A DNA stretch of 64,000 nt, from positions 30,057 to 94,056 of the forward strand of contig CAJQOP010000090.1 of the NCBI GenBank assembly GCA_905479945.1, written 5' to 3'. Positions 26,236 to 35,001 of this stretch are shown here, piece by piece (positions within the stretch are counted from its first letter, which is position 1; each line of letters starts with the position of its first letter). Under the pieces are notes generated by a model. That model ran no database searches and had not been told where the DNA came from. It was given only the letters and a program-made list of their open reading frames with translations. The translations under genes and the position numbers were made by a program. This stretch comes from an uncultured Glaciecola sp. Lineage in GTDB: Bacteria; Pseudomonadota; Gammaproteobacteria; Enterobacterales; Alteromonadaceae.

Positions 26236-29166
26236 ATGCTGAACAACGCTGCTTCAACACCAAAGTCGACGACACCAAAGGCCCAAGCACAATCGGCCGC
26301 CGTCGTAATAGAATCGACCTGCCCGTATTGCGGCGTGGGTTGCGGTGTTGAAGTTGCCGTTAGTAAGCAGCAAGAAGCCAGCACATCAAGTTTGAAGGGC
26401 TTATCTACTCACCCCGCGAATCACGGTCGCTTGTGTGTAAAAGGCACTCATTTGCTTGAAACATGCTTATCAGAGGGGCGTTTAACAGCACCCTCGATCA
26501 ATGGTGAAACGGTTTCTTGGGATACTGCGAGCACCACAGTAGCGAAAAAACTAACCCAGTGCGTTGAGCAGTACGGTCCTGATTCGGTTGCCTTCTACGT
26601 GTCCGGACAATTGTTGACTGAAGATTACTACGTTGCTAATAAGCTAATGAAAGGCTTTATCGGCAGTGCCAATATTGATACCAATTCGCGGCTGTGCATG
26701 TCATCGGCAGTTGCTGGCTATAAACGTGCATTTGGTGCTGATGCCGTGCCTTGCAGTTATGAAGATTTAGAGCAAACCGAACTCTTGGTGTTAATTGGTT
26801 CAAATGCCGCATGGACTCATCCCGTTTTATTTCAGCGCATGGAGCAAGCTAAAAAAAGCAATCCTGCAATGAAAGTCGTGGTGATTGACCCACGCCAAAC
26901 TGCCTCAGCATCGCTAGCCGATATCACCCTAGCGATTAAATCAGGCAGCGACACGGTACTTTTCAACGGTTTACTAAAGTATTTATACGACTTTGGTGGC
27001 CTTGATAGCGATTTTATTGAGCAACACACTGATTATGCTGATGCTGCCTTCACTGCCGCATCATCCTTCGATAGCAAAACAGTGAGTCAGTTGTGCGATG
27101 TTGATCATCAAGACCTATTGGCATTCTATGCCTTATTTGCCAAGGCGAATTCAGCAGTGTCATTTTACTCAATGGGCATAAATCAGTCTGCTAGCGGTGT
27201 TGATAACGCCAATGCGATTATCAATTGTCACCTTGCTAGCGGGAAAATAGGCAAACCTGGCAGCGGACCTTTTTCAATAACGGGGCAACCTAACGCCATG
27301 GGCGGAAGAGAAGTCGGTGGCCTTGCCAATATGCTAGCAGCGCATATGGACATCGAAAACCCAATACATAATGCCTTAGTTGAACGCTTCTGGTCAGCAC
27401 CTAACATGGCAAAAAACAAAGGCCTGAAAGCCGTGGATATGTTTGAAAAGGTGCATACCGGCGACATCAAATTCATATGGATAATGGCGACAAATCCCGT
27501 TGTCAGCATGCCTAACAGACAAAAAATTGAAGCCGCATTGTTGGCGTGTGAAACGGTAGTGGTGTCGGACACCATCAACAAAAACGATACCTTAGCATTC
27601 GCCACAATCGCGCTGCCAGCAACAGGCTGGTCGGAAAAAGACGGAACGGTGACCAATTCTGAACGTCGAATTTCACGTCAACGAGCACTCTTCCCACCCA
27701 CCAAACAAGCACGACACGACTGGCAAATTATCTGCGATGTTGCCACTAAAATGGGCTTTGCCGACGCTTTCGCTTATACCTGTGCTCGCGATGTTTTTTG
27801 TGAACACGCCAAACTCAGTGCCTATGAAAATGAAGGCTCACGTGATTTCGACCTATCAGGGCTAAATGAACTCTCGGTGCAGCAATACGATTCATTAAAG
27901 CCTATACAGTGGCCAGTTAATGCAGCTAATCCGAACGGTACGGCAAGAATGTTTAGCAACAATCGTTTCTTTACTGATAATGGCAAGGCAAAGTTTATCG
28001 CCATTACTCCGAAGCTTGCTGAGCAACAAACTAGCCCACAATTTCCCTATGTATTGAATACAGGCCGTATGCGCGACCAATGGCACACAATGACAAGAAC
28101 CGGCAACGCTGCTCGCCTGCACCAGCATACAATGCAAGCTGAGTTGGCTATTCATCCGCAAGACGCTAGTAAATGTGGTGTTCGAAATGGTGATCTAGTG
28201 TCTATTGTGTCCAAACACACAGCGCAGCCAGTTATCATGCCCGTGATCGAGAGCAAAGCTCAACGTAAAGGCGAACTTTTTGCTCCCATTCATTGGTCTA
28301 AAACGTGGTCGTCACATGTTTATTTAACCAGTCTGTTTAGCGATGCGAATGATCCGATATCAGGCCAACCTGAATTGAAACATGCTGCCGTCAATGTACA
28401 AAAAACGGCCGTACTCGCGCACGGAACAATTACAAGTCATATCGAACTCGCATCCAGTTCGCTTAATGAAATATGTGACTACTGGGTGAAAATAAAACTA
28501 GAAAATGGTTACCAGTATCGAATAGCTTTGTTGCAAACTAGTCGAGACGACAATACAGCAACTACGCATGCCCATTCAGCACTATCTTTAGAAGAATGGT
28601 TTAGTAATGTTTCTGCTTCTTGTTTGCCGGTGTCCGAGCTTTACACAGTAGTCAGCGATGGGCATTTGATTGCACTGAAAACGGACAATGAGAAGTTCAT
28701 GATGACCGTTGCCCTCACAAACGAAACCAATCGCGATAGCACCGACATGGACGCAAACTGGCAAAACATGCTGCTGGGAAAAACGCAACTATCTATGCTC
28801 GACATTCGCCATATACTGCGAAACCAAGCAGACGATGAATTTACGCAAGACAAGCTGATTTGCACTTGCTTTTCGGTGCGCGAAAAAACCATTACTAGCG
28901 CTATCTCACAGGGATGTAATAGCGTGAATGAGCTAGGCAAAAAGCTCAAGTGTGGCACAAATTGTGGGTCGTGCAAATCCGAACTAGCGGGTCTTATTGC
29001 TCAGCAACATTCGCTCAACAATACAGCAGGTGGTGCAAATGGAAACGCAATGCAAAGCAACGAAATTAATCAGCTAAACTCCCTGTCTTCTGATTCACAC
29101 GATTTTCGCCAAAAACCCATCACCGACGAATTGATCAAAGTAACCCTAATTGAGGCCGCTAAATGA
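26236..29166 (+). CDS. nasA: Assimilatory nitrate reductase catalytic subunit
   Basis: A 976-residue molybdopterin (bis-MGD) enzyme reducing nitrate to nitrite in the cytoplasm; no twin-arginine signal is present. Cys29, Cys32, Cys36 and Cys67 form the N-terminal [4Fe-4S] site. The probable Mo-ligand Cys is in TNSRLCMSSAV. The molybdopterin-binding C-terminal barrel spans about residues 600-720. The last 150 residues add a BFD-type [2Fe-2S] domain (CTCFSVREKTI...CGTNCGSC), which probably receives electrons. AAGGAGGA lies 9 bases before the ATG, so this start is preferred to a GTG at 26209. The stop overlaps cobA (ATGA). Confidence 0.96.
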   Translation: MLNNAASTPKSTTPKAQAQSAAVVIESTCPYCGVGCGVEVAVSKQQEASTSSLKGLSTHPANHGRLCVKGTHLLETCLSEGRLTAPSINGETVSWDTASTTVAKKLTQCVEQYGPDSVAFYVSGQLLTEDYYVANKLMKGFIGSANIDTNSRLCMSSAVAGYKRAFGADAVPCSYEDLEQTELLVLIGSNAAWTHPVLFQRMEQAKKSNPAMKVVVIDPRQTASASLADITLAIKSGSDTVLFNGLLKYLYDFGGLDSDFIEQHTDYADAAFTAASSFDSKTVSQLCDVDHQDLLAFYALFAKANSAVSFYSMGINQSASGVDNANAIINCHLASGKIGKPGSGPFSITGQPNAMGGREVGGLANMLAAHMDIENPIHNALVERFWSAPNMAKNKGLKAVDMFEKVHTGDIKFIWIMATNPVVSMPNRQKIEAALLACETVVVSDTINKNDTLAFATIALPATGWSEKDGTVTNSERRISRQRALFPPTKQARHDWQIICDVATKMGFADAFAYTCARDVFCEHAKLSAYENEGSRDFDLSGLNELSVQQYDSLKPIQWPVNAANPNGTARMFSNNRFFTDNGKAKFIAITPKLAEQQTSPQFPYVLNTGRMRDQWHTMTRTGNAARLHQHTMQAELAIHPQDASKCGVRNGDLVSIVSKHTAQPVIMPVIESKAQRKGELFAPIHWSKTWSSHVYLTSLFSDANDPISGQPELKHAAVNVQKTAVLAHGTITSHIELASSSLNEICDYWVKIKLENGYQYRIALLQTSRDDNTATTHAHSALSLEEWFSNVSASCLPVSELYTVVSDGHLIALKTDNEKFMMTVALTNETNRDSTDMDANWQNMLLGKTQLSMLDIRHILRNQADDEFTQDKLICTCFSVREKTITSAISQGCNSVNELGKKLKCGTNCGSCKSELAGLIAQQHSLNNTAGGANGNAMQSNEINQLNSLSSDSHDFRQKPITDELIKVTLIEAAK

Positions 29167-30065
29167 CTAAGTCAATGAGCACATTATTCTCTGCCAGCAG
29201 TGACTATTTTCGAATGAACTGGCAGCATTTATTGCTTCGAAAAAGCCTTAGAAAATCACAGCGACAGCATGATCGCTTGAATACTCTGGATGTAGGGTCG
29301 GTTGCCATTGTTGGTGCAGGCCCTGGAGACGCAGAATTACTTACCATAAAAGCATATAAAGCCCTTCAAAATGCGGATATCGTTCTGTTTGATTGGCTTG
29401 TAGACGAATCTGTTTTGCGTATTATCCCAATGCATGTTGAAAAAGAATTTGTTGGCAAAAGAGCTGGCAAACATAGCATGCAGCAAAGTGATATTTGTAA
29501 GCGTATTTTGTTTCACGCCTTAGCCGGCAAGAAAGTAGTAAGACTAAAAGGCGGTGATCCGGCTATATTCGCCCGCACCGTAGAAGAAACCGAAGCACTG
29601 ACGCAATGTAAGGTCCCCTTTTGTATCATTCCAGGTATTACCTCAGCTTCCGGTGCCTCGGCTTTTACCGGCATTCCACTCACTCATAGGGACTGTGCGC
29701 AATCAGTGCGTTTTATAACTGCTAGCTTGAAAAACCCAGCGTCAGAGCCTGATTGGAATGCATTGGTATTGAGCAGTAAAAACCAAACCTTGGTGTTTTA
29801 CATGGGCTTAAAAAAGCTAGAAGTGATTTGCGCACGCCTTATTGCCAATGGCTTGGATAGTCTATTTCCTATTGCTGTGGTTGATAATGCTTGCACGCAT
29901 TCACAGGCAATTGAAATAGGTAGCTTGGCTTCAATACCAGCAAAAGTCGCTGCGGCGAAATTTAATGGCCCGGCAATGATTATTATTGGAAATGTGGTTA
30001 ATCATCAACAAGCTGTCGATATCAGTATGTTATCAAGTACGTCGTTGGCGCACAAAAGTACATAG
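29163..30065 (+). CDS. cobA: Uroporphyrinogen-III C-methyltransferase
   Basis: A 300-residue SUMT that methylates uroporphyrinogen III to precorrin-2, the first step to the sirohaem of NirB. VGAGPGDAELLTIKA, VRLKGGDPAIFAR and PGITSASGASAFTGIPLTHRD are family motifs. Residues 1-42 are an unusual basic, serine-rich extension, not the dehydrogenase/ferrochelatase half found in CysG, so the later sirohaem steps must be encoded elsewhere. Translation is coupled to nasA by ATGA. Confidence 0.93.
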   Translation: MTKSMSTLFSASSDYFRMNWQHLLLRKSLRKSQRQHDRLNTLDVGSVAIVGAGPGDAELLTIKAYKALQNADIVLFDWLVDESVLRIIPMHVEKEFVGKRAGKHSMQQSDICKRILFHALAGKKVVRLKGGDPAIFARTVEETEALTQCKVPFCIIPGITSASGASAFTGIPLTHRDCAQSVRFITASLKNPASEPDWNALVLSSKNQTLVFYMGLKKLEVICARLIANGLDSLFPIAVVDNACTHSQAIEIGSLASIPAKVAAAKFNGPAMIIIGNVVNHQQAVDISMLSSTSLAHKST

Positions 30066-30114
30066 GCGTTTTTATCGTTTATGCTCGACAAAATTCAGCC
30101 AGGCTAATACCTTC

Positions 30115-31248
30115 ATGCTAACATTGCGAAAAAGCCATCACCGTAAGAAGTTTACCTTGCAGAATAATCAGGAAAAGTCCCCCTCATTTCTGGAATTTGT
30201 ACCCTATTTGCAAGCTATTGGCCGCGGTCAACGCAGCGGCAGAACCTTAACCCAAGATGAAGCCTGCGTGGCAATGACGCTATTACTTGAAAACAAAATC
30301 ACACCAGAACAACGCGGTGCTTTTTTGATGTTACTGCGTGTGCGCGAGGAAACAGCTGAGGAAATTGCTGGTTTTACACAGGCATGCAGAGCCACACTGC
30401 CCGCAAAATTGAACCATGATAAAAGCCCTCTGGTCGACCTCGACATTGGCGCATATGCAGGAAAACGCCGTCAATTACCTTGGTTTTTGCTCGCCATTGC
30501 GTGTTTAGTTGAACAAGGTGTGAAAGTGGGTATGCACGGCACGCAAGAACCGGCTTCACAGCGACTCTATATTCAATCAGTGTTAGCACAACTGAGTTCA
30601 CTTATTGGTGTTAATAAGAAGCAATCGTTAAGTGACGTTTCGGTGCAACAAGGTAACCCTTGGCAAGCAAATACTCTGAGCGACATTGCTGTAAAAATCA
30701 AACAAAATGGCTTTGTGTATGCCGACCTTGCTCTATTGCATCCGCAGCTTGATGAACTCATTCAACTGCGTGAATTATTTGGATTACGCTCTTGTGCCAA
30801 TACGCTCGCGCGACTATTGAATCCATTCAATGCAGGCAATTCGGTGCAGGGAGTTCATCATAAACATGTAGATGACAAACACGTTGATGTAGCCGGCCTG
30901 CTGAATGATAACAATGTACTGTGCTTTCGAGGCGAAGGCGGCGAGCCTGAAGTTGACCCATCAAAAGAAAGCGTGCTTAAGTTTAATCGCCGAGGCGAGC
31001 AAGAAAGCTTCCTTCTTGTGCCAGAGCAACGATGGGAACTAAAACCGAAGGCGCTCGACGTCAACACCTTGATGTTGGTATGGCAAGGTGCGCAATTGCA
31101 CAATTATGGGGAAAACACGGTTATTTCAACGCTAGCAGCCCTGCTAATCTTGTTACAAAAACAAAGTCAGGCAGCCGCATTTATGGAAGCCAGTAAAATG
31201 TGGAATGCTAGAAACTGCAAGCATTTCATAGGGCTTGACTTCAGTTGA
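30115..31248 (+). CDS. TrpD2/YbiB-type glycosyltransferase-family protein
   Basis: Resembles the anthranilate-phosphoribosyltransferase fold of E. coli YbiB (TrpD2): an N-terminal helical domain (AIGRGQRSGRTLTQDEACVAMTLLL...GAFLMLLRVREETAEEIAGF) and a C-terminal domain with LRSCANTLARLLNPF. Not a tryptophan enzyme by context: it is the fifth gene of the nir-nas operon. TrpD2 proteins have been described as nucleic-acid binders; the role in nitrate assimilation is unknown to me. The frame is open back into cobA, but the ATG at 30115 (377 residues) avoids the overlap. Confidence 0.75.
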   Translation: MLTLRKSHHRKKFTLQNNQEKSPSFLEFVPYLQAIGRGQRSGRTLTQDEACVAMTLLLENKITPEQRGAFLMLLRVREETAEEIAGFTQACRATLPAKLNHDKSPLVDLDIGAYAGKRRQLPWFLLAIACLVEQGVKVGMHGTQEPASQRLYIQSVLAQLSSLIGVNKKQSLSDVSVQQGNPWQANTLSDIAVKIKQNGFVYADLALLHPQLDELIQLRELFGLRSCANTLARLLNPFNAGNSVQGVHHKHVDDKHVDVAGLLNDNNVLCFRGEGGEPEVDPSKESVLKFNRRGEQESFLLVPEQRWELKPKALDVNTLMLVWQGAQLHNYGENTVISTLAALLILLQKQSQAAAFMEASKMWNARNCKHFIGLDFS

Positions 31249-31309
31249 GACGCAAGAGAGATGTAAGACACACCTTCTAATCGCGACATTACTCAAACGC
31301 GGAGTAACT

Positions 31310-31325
31310 TGGCGAGTTCCTTGCA
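31310..31325 (+). promoter_or_regulatory. Sigma-54 promoter candidate upstream of nasT
   Basis: TGGCGAGTTCCTTGCA matches the sigma-54 -24/-12 pattern (TGGCAC, N5, TTGCA): GG at 31311-31312 and GC at 31323-31324 with exactly ten bases between. Transcription would begin near 31336, about 30 bases before nasT. This would place nasTS under NtrC-type nitrogen control. No NtrC site was identified. Confidence 0.65.
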
Positions 31326-31366
31326 TTACCACAGCAATTATTATGTATTTTTCTGTTTAGCGCTTA

Positions 31367-31993
31367 ATGAAAAGAAACGACCAACGCAATCAAAGCGCAC
31401 AAGTGAACAATACCAAAAAATTGAGTATTTTGCTGATAGACGACAATGAATCTCGCTCAGCACAACTCATCAGCGCTTTAAAAAACTCTCGCTATCAGGT
31501 AAGTCACTTACTGACTTCAGGCGCATCGCTGCTTAAAAAAGTCGATGAACTTAAACCCGATATGGTAGTAATAGATATCGAGTCGCCCGACCGAGATATT
31601 CTCGACAGCCTACATACCCTTTCGAGCTTCAATCCGAAACCCATTGTGATGTTTTCTGAGCAAGAGGACTCAGAAACCATCACCCGCTCGATCAAATCTG
31701 GCGTGAGCGCTTATGTGTGTGGAAATGCCGACCCCAAAAGAGTTCGAGCTATACTCGACGCTGCACTCGCCCGCTTTGAAGACTACCAGAGCGTGAAGCA
31801 AGAACTCGCCGACACCAAACATGAATTGGAAGCTAAAAAGATCATAGAGAGTGCAAAACGTTTGCTCATGCAATCTCGTAATATGAGTGAAAACGAGGCT
31901 TTTCATGCACTACGAAAAATGGCGATGGACACTGGGCAAAAATTAGAAGATGTCGCAAAAACGCTTATATCCATGCTAAATACAATAAAATGA
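31367..31993 (+). CDS. nasT: Nitrate-responsive antiterminator NasT (REC-ANTAR)
   Basis: A 208-residue protein with a receiver-like domain (LLIDDNESRS; Asp in VVIDIESPDRD), a helical linker and a C-terminal ANTAR RNA-binding domain (EAKKIIESAKRLLMQSRNMSENEAFHALRKMAM). In NasS/NasT systems NasT is held by NasS without nitrate; when free it binds the leader hexaloops and prevents termination. Both expected target leaders are in this window. The nasS start overlaps the stop (ATGA). Confidence 0.93.
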   Translation: MKRNDQRNQSAQVNNTKKLSILLIDDNESRSAQLISALKNSRYQVSHLLTSGASLLKKVDELKPDMVVIDIESPDRDILDSLHTLSSFNPKPIVMFSEQEDSETITRSIKSGVSAYVCGNADPKRVRAILDAALARFEDYQSVKQELADTKHELEAKKIIESAKRLLMQSRNMSENEAFHALRKMAMDTGQKLEDVAKTLISMLNTIK

Positions 31994-33129
31994 ATATAGA
32001 AATGACTACACAAAGCACTACCGATCAAACACAAGTTATAACAAGAAGCGACATACTCACTCCAGTAAAACTGGGTTTTGTGTCGCTCACCGACAGCGCG
32101 CCCCTTATCGTTGCCCAACGTTTGGGTTATTTTCGCCAATTCAATTTAGACGTCACGCTTTGCCCACAAAACTCATGGTCAACCTTGCGGGACAAGCTTC
32201 AAACGGGGCTGCTTGATGCCGCTCAGCTATTAGCACCAATGCCCTTGGCAAGCTCTTTGGGCTTAGGCAGCATGCAAGTACAGATGTCTGTTCCTATGGT
32301 GCTCAGTCAAAACGGTAACGCGATTAGCTTATCACCAGTATTGTGTCATGAAATATTGAGGAACAACGCACTAGCCGAACTTCCCTTTCCCATGCCCGCC
32401 AGTTTACTTAGGCAGTCCATTGAACGGCGCAAAAAGAGTGGGGAAGTGGCACTGCGATTCGCCACGGTATTTCCCTACAGTTGCCATCAATATCAGTTGA
32501 TAGACTGGCTCAAGCAAAGCGACTTACACAACGACGTTGATATCATTACTATTCCTCCTTCAGAAATGTCGAGCAGCCTTGAATCGGGTTTAATAGACGG
32601 CTTTTGTGTTGGCGGGCCATGGAATGCAAAATCAGTGCGCGAAGGGACCGGCATTACGGTGCTAACGTCCTACAATATTTGGCAAGACGCTGCTGAAAAA
32701 GTACTTGGTACAAGCTATGCCTTTGCCGAACAACACCCAGAAACGATGGCAAAATTATGCGCTGCCCTGCTGCTTTCATGTGAGTGGCTACAATTCTTAC
32801 CTAACCGCTTTGAAGCCTCAAAAATGATGGCCGAAAGTGGGTATTTACCTGAACCGATTGACGTTATCGCACCCTCATTGCTTGGAAGTTGCTTAACTGA
32901 GCAAAATGCAACACCTCAAATTGTGCCAAATTACAATCGCTTTTATTTTGAAAATGCATTAGTAGTAAACGCACCTACAATTGAGATGCAGGAGTTGTTA
33001 CTCAATAAAATGCGAGAAACGAAACAACTCCCACAAGACAAGTTCAGCGCCGATGCATTGCAAAAAATACTCGATAACATGGTCAATAAAAGCTGTTTTG
33101 AAAGCGCCCTTGCTCTGCTTGCAAAATGA
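31990..33129 (+). CDS. nasS: Nitrate/nitrite sensor NasS
   Basis: A 379-residue NrtA-like binding protein without a signal peptide, hence cytoplasmic, which distinguishes NasS from the transporter component. VKLGFVSLTDSAPLIVAQRLGYFRQFNLDVTLCPQNSWSTLRDKL and GLIDGFCVGGPWNAKSV are shared with NrtA at 33.6 kb. NasS binds nitrate and releases NasT. Coupled to nasT by ATGA, consistent with matched synthesis of the two partners. Confidence 0.92.
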   Translation: MNIEMTTQSTTDQTQVITRSDILTPVKLGFVSLTDSAPLIVAQRLGYFRQFNLDVTLCPQNSWSTLRDKLQTGLLDAAQLLAPMPLASSLGLGSMQVQMSVPMVLSQNGNAISLSPVLCHEILRNNALAELPFPMPASLLRQSIERRKKSGEVALRFATVFPYSCHQYQLIDWLKQSDLHNDVDIITIPPSEMSSSLESGLIDGFCVGGPWNAKSVREGTGITVLTSYNIWQDAAEKVLGTSYAFAEQHPETMAKLCAALLLSCEWLQFLPNRFEASKMMAESGYLPEPIDVIAPSLLGSCLTEQNATPQIVPNYNRFYFENALVVNAPTIEMQELLLNKMRETKQLPQDKFSADALQKILDNMVNKSCFESALALLAK

Positions 33130-33256
33130 TTTTTTACAGCGTTTGAAGCAATGCGAAGCACAGCAATAGTGCACTCTGCACAATACTGATTCAGTTTATG
33201 GTGCACACAACTTGTAAATCCAATGTTAAACGCATGATTTAATTGAATTAAAAAAC

Positions 33257-33272
33257 TGGCATCAATGATGCT
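33257..33272 (+). promoter_or_regulatory. Weak sigma-54 promoter candidate upstream of nrtA
   Basis: TGGCATCAATGATGCT has the GG-N10-GC spacing (GG 33258-33259, GC 33270-33271) and an intact TGGCA, but the -12 element is ATGCT rather than TTGCA. Transcription would start near 33283, giving a leader of about 275 bases that contains the antiterminator. Confidence 0.4.
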
Positions 33273-33428
33273 AAAGAGTACGTAGAAGGTTAAAAGTAGA
33301 TACTGCATTTTTAGGGAATTTTTCCAGCCCCCCAAGAGCAATATTTACTTAATGAGAAATGCAGTCCTCCGATTCAAGCTGCTTTGGCTCATACATAATA
33401 ATAAAAACCTAACGACAAAGAGTAATAC

Positions 33429-33466
33429 ACACCAAAGATGGTGTCAGTTATTCAGGCAAAGTAGCC
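33429..33466 (+). promoter_or_regulatory. NasT-type (ANTAR) antiterminator leader of nrtA
   Basis: P1 is ACACC/GGTGT around the loop AAAGAT (33429-33444). After a 10-base linker, P2 is GGC/GCC around AAAGTA (33455-33466). Both loops have A at position 1 and G at position 4, the ANTAR-target rule. P2 shares two C residues with the terminator stem that follows, as in the nirB leader, so binding of NasT to P1/P2 would prevent termination. Confidence 0.85.
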
Positions 33467-33511
33467 CGCGATGAAGCCACAGAGATGTTGCTTCATCGCG
33501 GGTTTTTTTTT
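33465..33511 (+). terminator. Attenuator terminator in the nrtA leader
   Basis: CCCGCGATGAAGC (33465-33477) and GCTTCATCGCGGG (33490-33502) form a perfect 13-pair stem with a 12-base loop, followed by nine T. It lies 48 bases before the nrtA start and after the hexaloops, so it is an attenuator rather than the end of nasS. Confidence 0.93.
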
Positions 33512-33558
33512 GAAATTTTTGCCTGTTTTATTAATACAACACGAAAAGGAAGGCCAGT

Positions 33559-34965
33559 ATGTTTATCCAAAAAATTAGAACCATCAACGCAGTGTCAAAG
33601 CGAAGTTTGCTTCACGTTGTCGCGATCGCTGCCGCGTCAGCAGTCTTGTTGTCAGCAAATGTAAAAGCTGAAACTAAAGTCGGCTATGCTGAAAAAGAAG
33701 AGCTTAAATTTGGGTTTATAAAACTGACCGACATGGCACCATTAGCGATTGCTTATGAAAAAGGTTATTTTGAAGACGAAGGCCTGTATGTCACCCTAGA
33801 AGCGCAGGCAAACTGGAAAGTATTGCTCGACCGCGTTATTGACGGCCAACTTGATGGCGCTCATATGCTAGCGGGTCAACCTTTAGGTGCCACTATCGGA
33901 TTTGGTACTCAGGCGCATATTGTTACCGCCTTAAGCATGGATTTGAATGGTAATGCAATTACGGTTTCAAATGACATTTGGGCACAAATGAAGCCAAATG
34001 TGCCGCATGAAAATGGTAAACCAGTGCATCCTATCAAGGCAGACGCACTAAAACCGGTTGTTGATAAATATGCTGCCGAGGGCAAGGCCTTCAAAATGGG
34101 TATGGTATTTCCCGTATCTACACATAATTACGAATTACGTTACTGGCTAGCGGCCGGCGATATTCACCCTGGTTACTATGCACCACACAAAGGTGATACA
34201 AGCGGTCAAATTGACGCGCAGGCCTTGTTATCAGTGACGCCCCCACCACAAATGCCTGCCACAATGGAAGCGGGCACTATTCATGGATACTGCGTAGGTG
34301 AGCCTTGGAATCAACAGGCTGTTTTCAAAGGTATTGGTGTACCGGTGATTACCGATTATGAAATTTGGAAAAATAATCCAGAAAAAGTATTTGGTGTAAG
34401 TTCAGAATGGGCAAAAGAAAACCCCAATACGCACATTCGCGTTGTAAAAGCTATGATTAGAGCTGCAATGTGGTTAGATGAAAACAACAACGCGAATCGT
34501 AAAGAGGCGGTTAAAATTCTCGCCAAAAGTACCTATGTTGGTGCAGATGAAGAGGTTATCGCCAACAGCATGACTGGTACGTTCGAATATGAAAAAGGCG
34601 ACAAGCGTGAGATACCTGATTTCAACGTGTTCTTTCGATACAACGCAACCTACCCGTACTACAGCGATGCCATTTGGTATTTAACTCAAATGCGCCGTTG
34701 GGGACAAATTTCTGAGCCTAAATCGGACGAGTGGTTTATGGATACAGCCAAAAAAGTTTACAAGCCCGAAATCTATGCACTTGCTGCTAAAGAACTCATA
34801 AAAGAAGGGAAAGCCAAAGCCTCTGATTTTCCAGATTTTGCGAGTGAGACCGGTTTTAAACCACCTCAAACGGAGTTTATCGACAACGTGACCTACGATG
34901 GCACGAAACCAAATGCCTACTTAGATTCCTTCTCCATTGGTTTAAAAGCCAAAGACAAGATTTAA
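33559..34965 (+). CDS. nrtA: Nitrate ABC transporter substrate-binding protein
   Basis: A 468-residue NrtA/CmpA-family protein with an N-terminal Sec signal ([21 protein letters not shown]), so periplasmic. [46 protein letters not shown] and [17 protein letters not shown] carry the nitrate pocket signature. GGAAGG lies 9 bases before the ATG. It opens the transporter operon behind its own NasT-responsive leader. Confidence 0.94.
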   Translation: MFIQKIRTINAVSKRSLLHVVAIAAASAVLLSANVKAETKVGYAEKEELKFGFIKLTDMAPLAIAYEKGYFEDEGLYVTLEAQANWKVLLDRVIDGQLDGAHMLAGQPLGATIGFGTQAHIVTALSMDLNGNAITVSNDIWAQMKPNVPHENGKPVHPIKADALKPVVDKYAAEGKAFKMGMVFPVSTHNYELRYWLAAGDIHPGYYAPHKGDTSGQIDAQALLSVTPPPQMPATMEAGTIHGYCVGEPWNQQAVFKGIGVPVITDYEIWKNNPEKVFGVSSEWAKENPNTHIRVVKAMIRAAMWLDENNNANRKEAVKILAKSTYVGADEEVIANSMTGTFEYEKGDKREIPDFNVFFRYNATYPYYSDAIWYLTQMRRWGQISEPKSDEWFMDTAKKVYKPEIYALAAKELIKEGKAKASDFPDFASETGFKPPQTEFIDNVTYDGTKPNAYLDSFSIGLKAKDKI

Positions 34966-35001
34966 CTAGCATTCGGCTACGCTAACCCAGGAGTCATTCT
35001 T

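Larger units (their letters stand above)
33130..33558 (+). other. 429-base nasS-nrtA intergenic leader region
   Basis: No gene is seen. It contains, in order, short TGCAC inverted repeats after nasS, a sigma-54-like site (33257-33272), about 150 bases of AT-rich leader, and the two-hexaloop antiterminator with its terminator (33429-33511). A GGAAGG ribosome binding site precedes nrtA. Confidence 0.6.

Noticed and set aside
27228..27656. 142-codon minus-strand frame inside nasA
   Set aside because: Antisense shadow of a strongly conserved coding sequence, with no ribosome binding site or recognisable family.
30115..31248. Assignment of the TrpD-like protein as anthranilate phosphoribosyltransferase
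   Set aside because: No trp genes nearby, and the sequence follows the TrpD2/YbiB pattern rather than TrpD.
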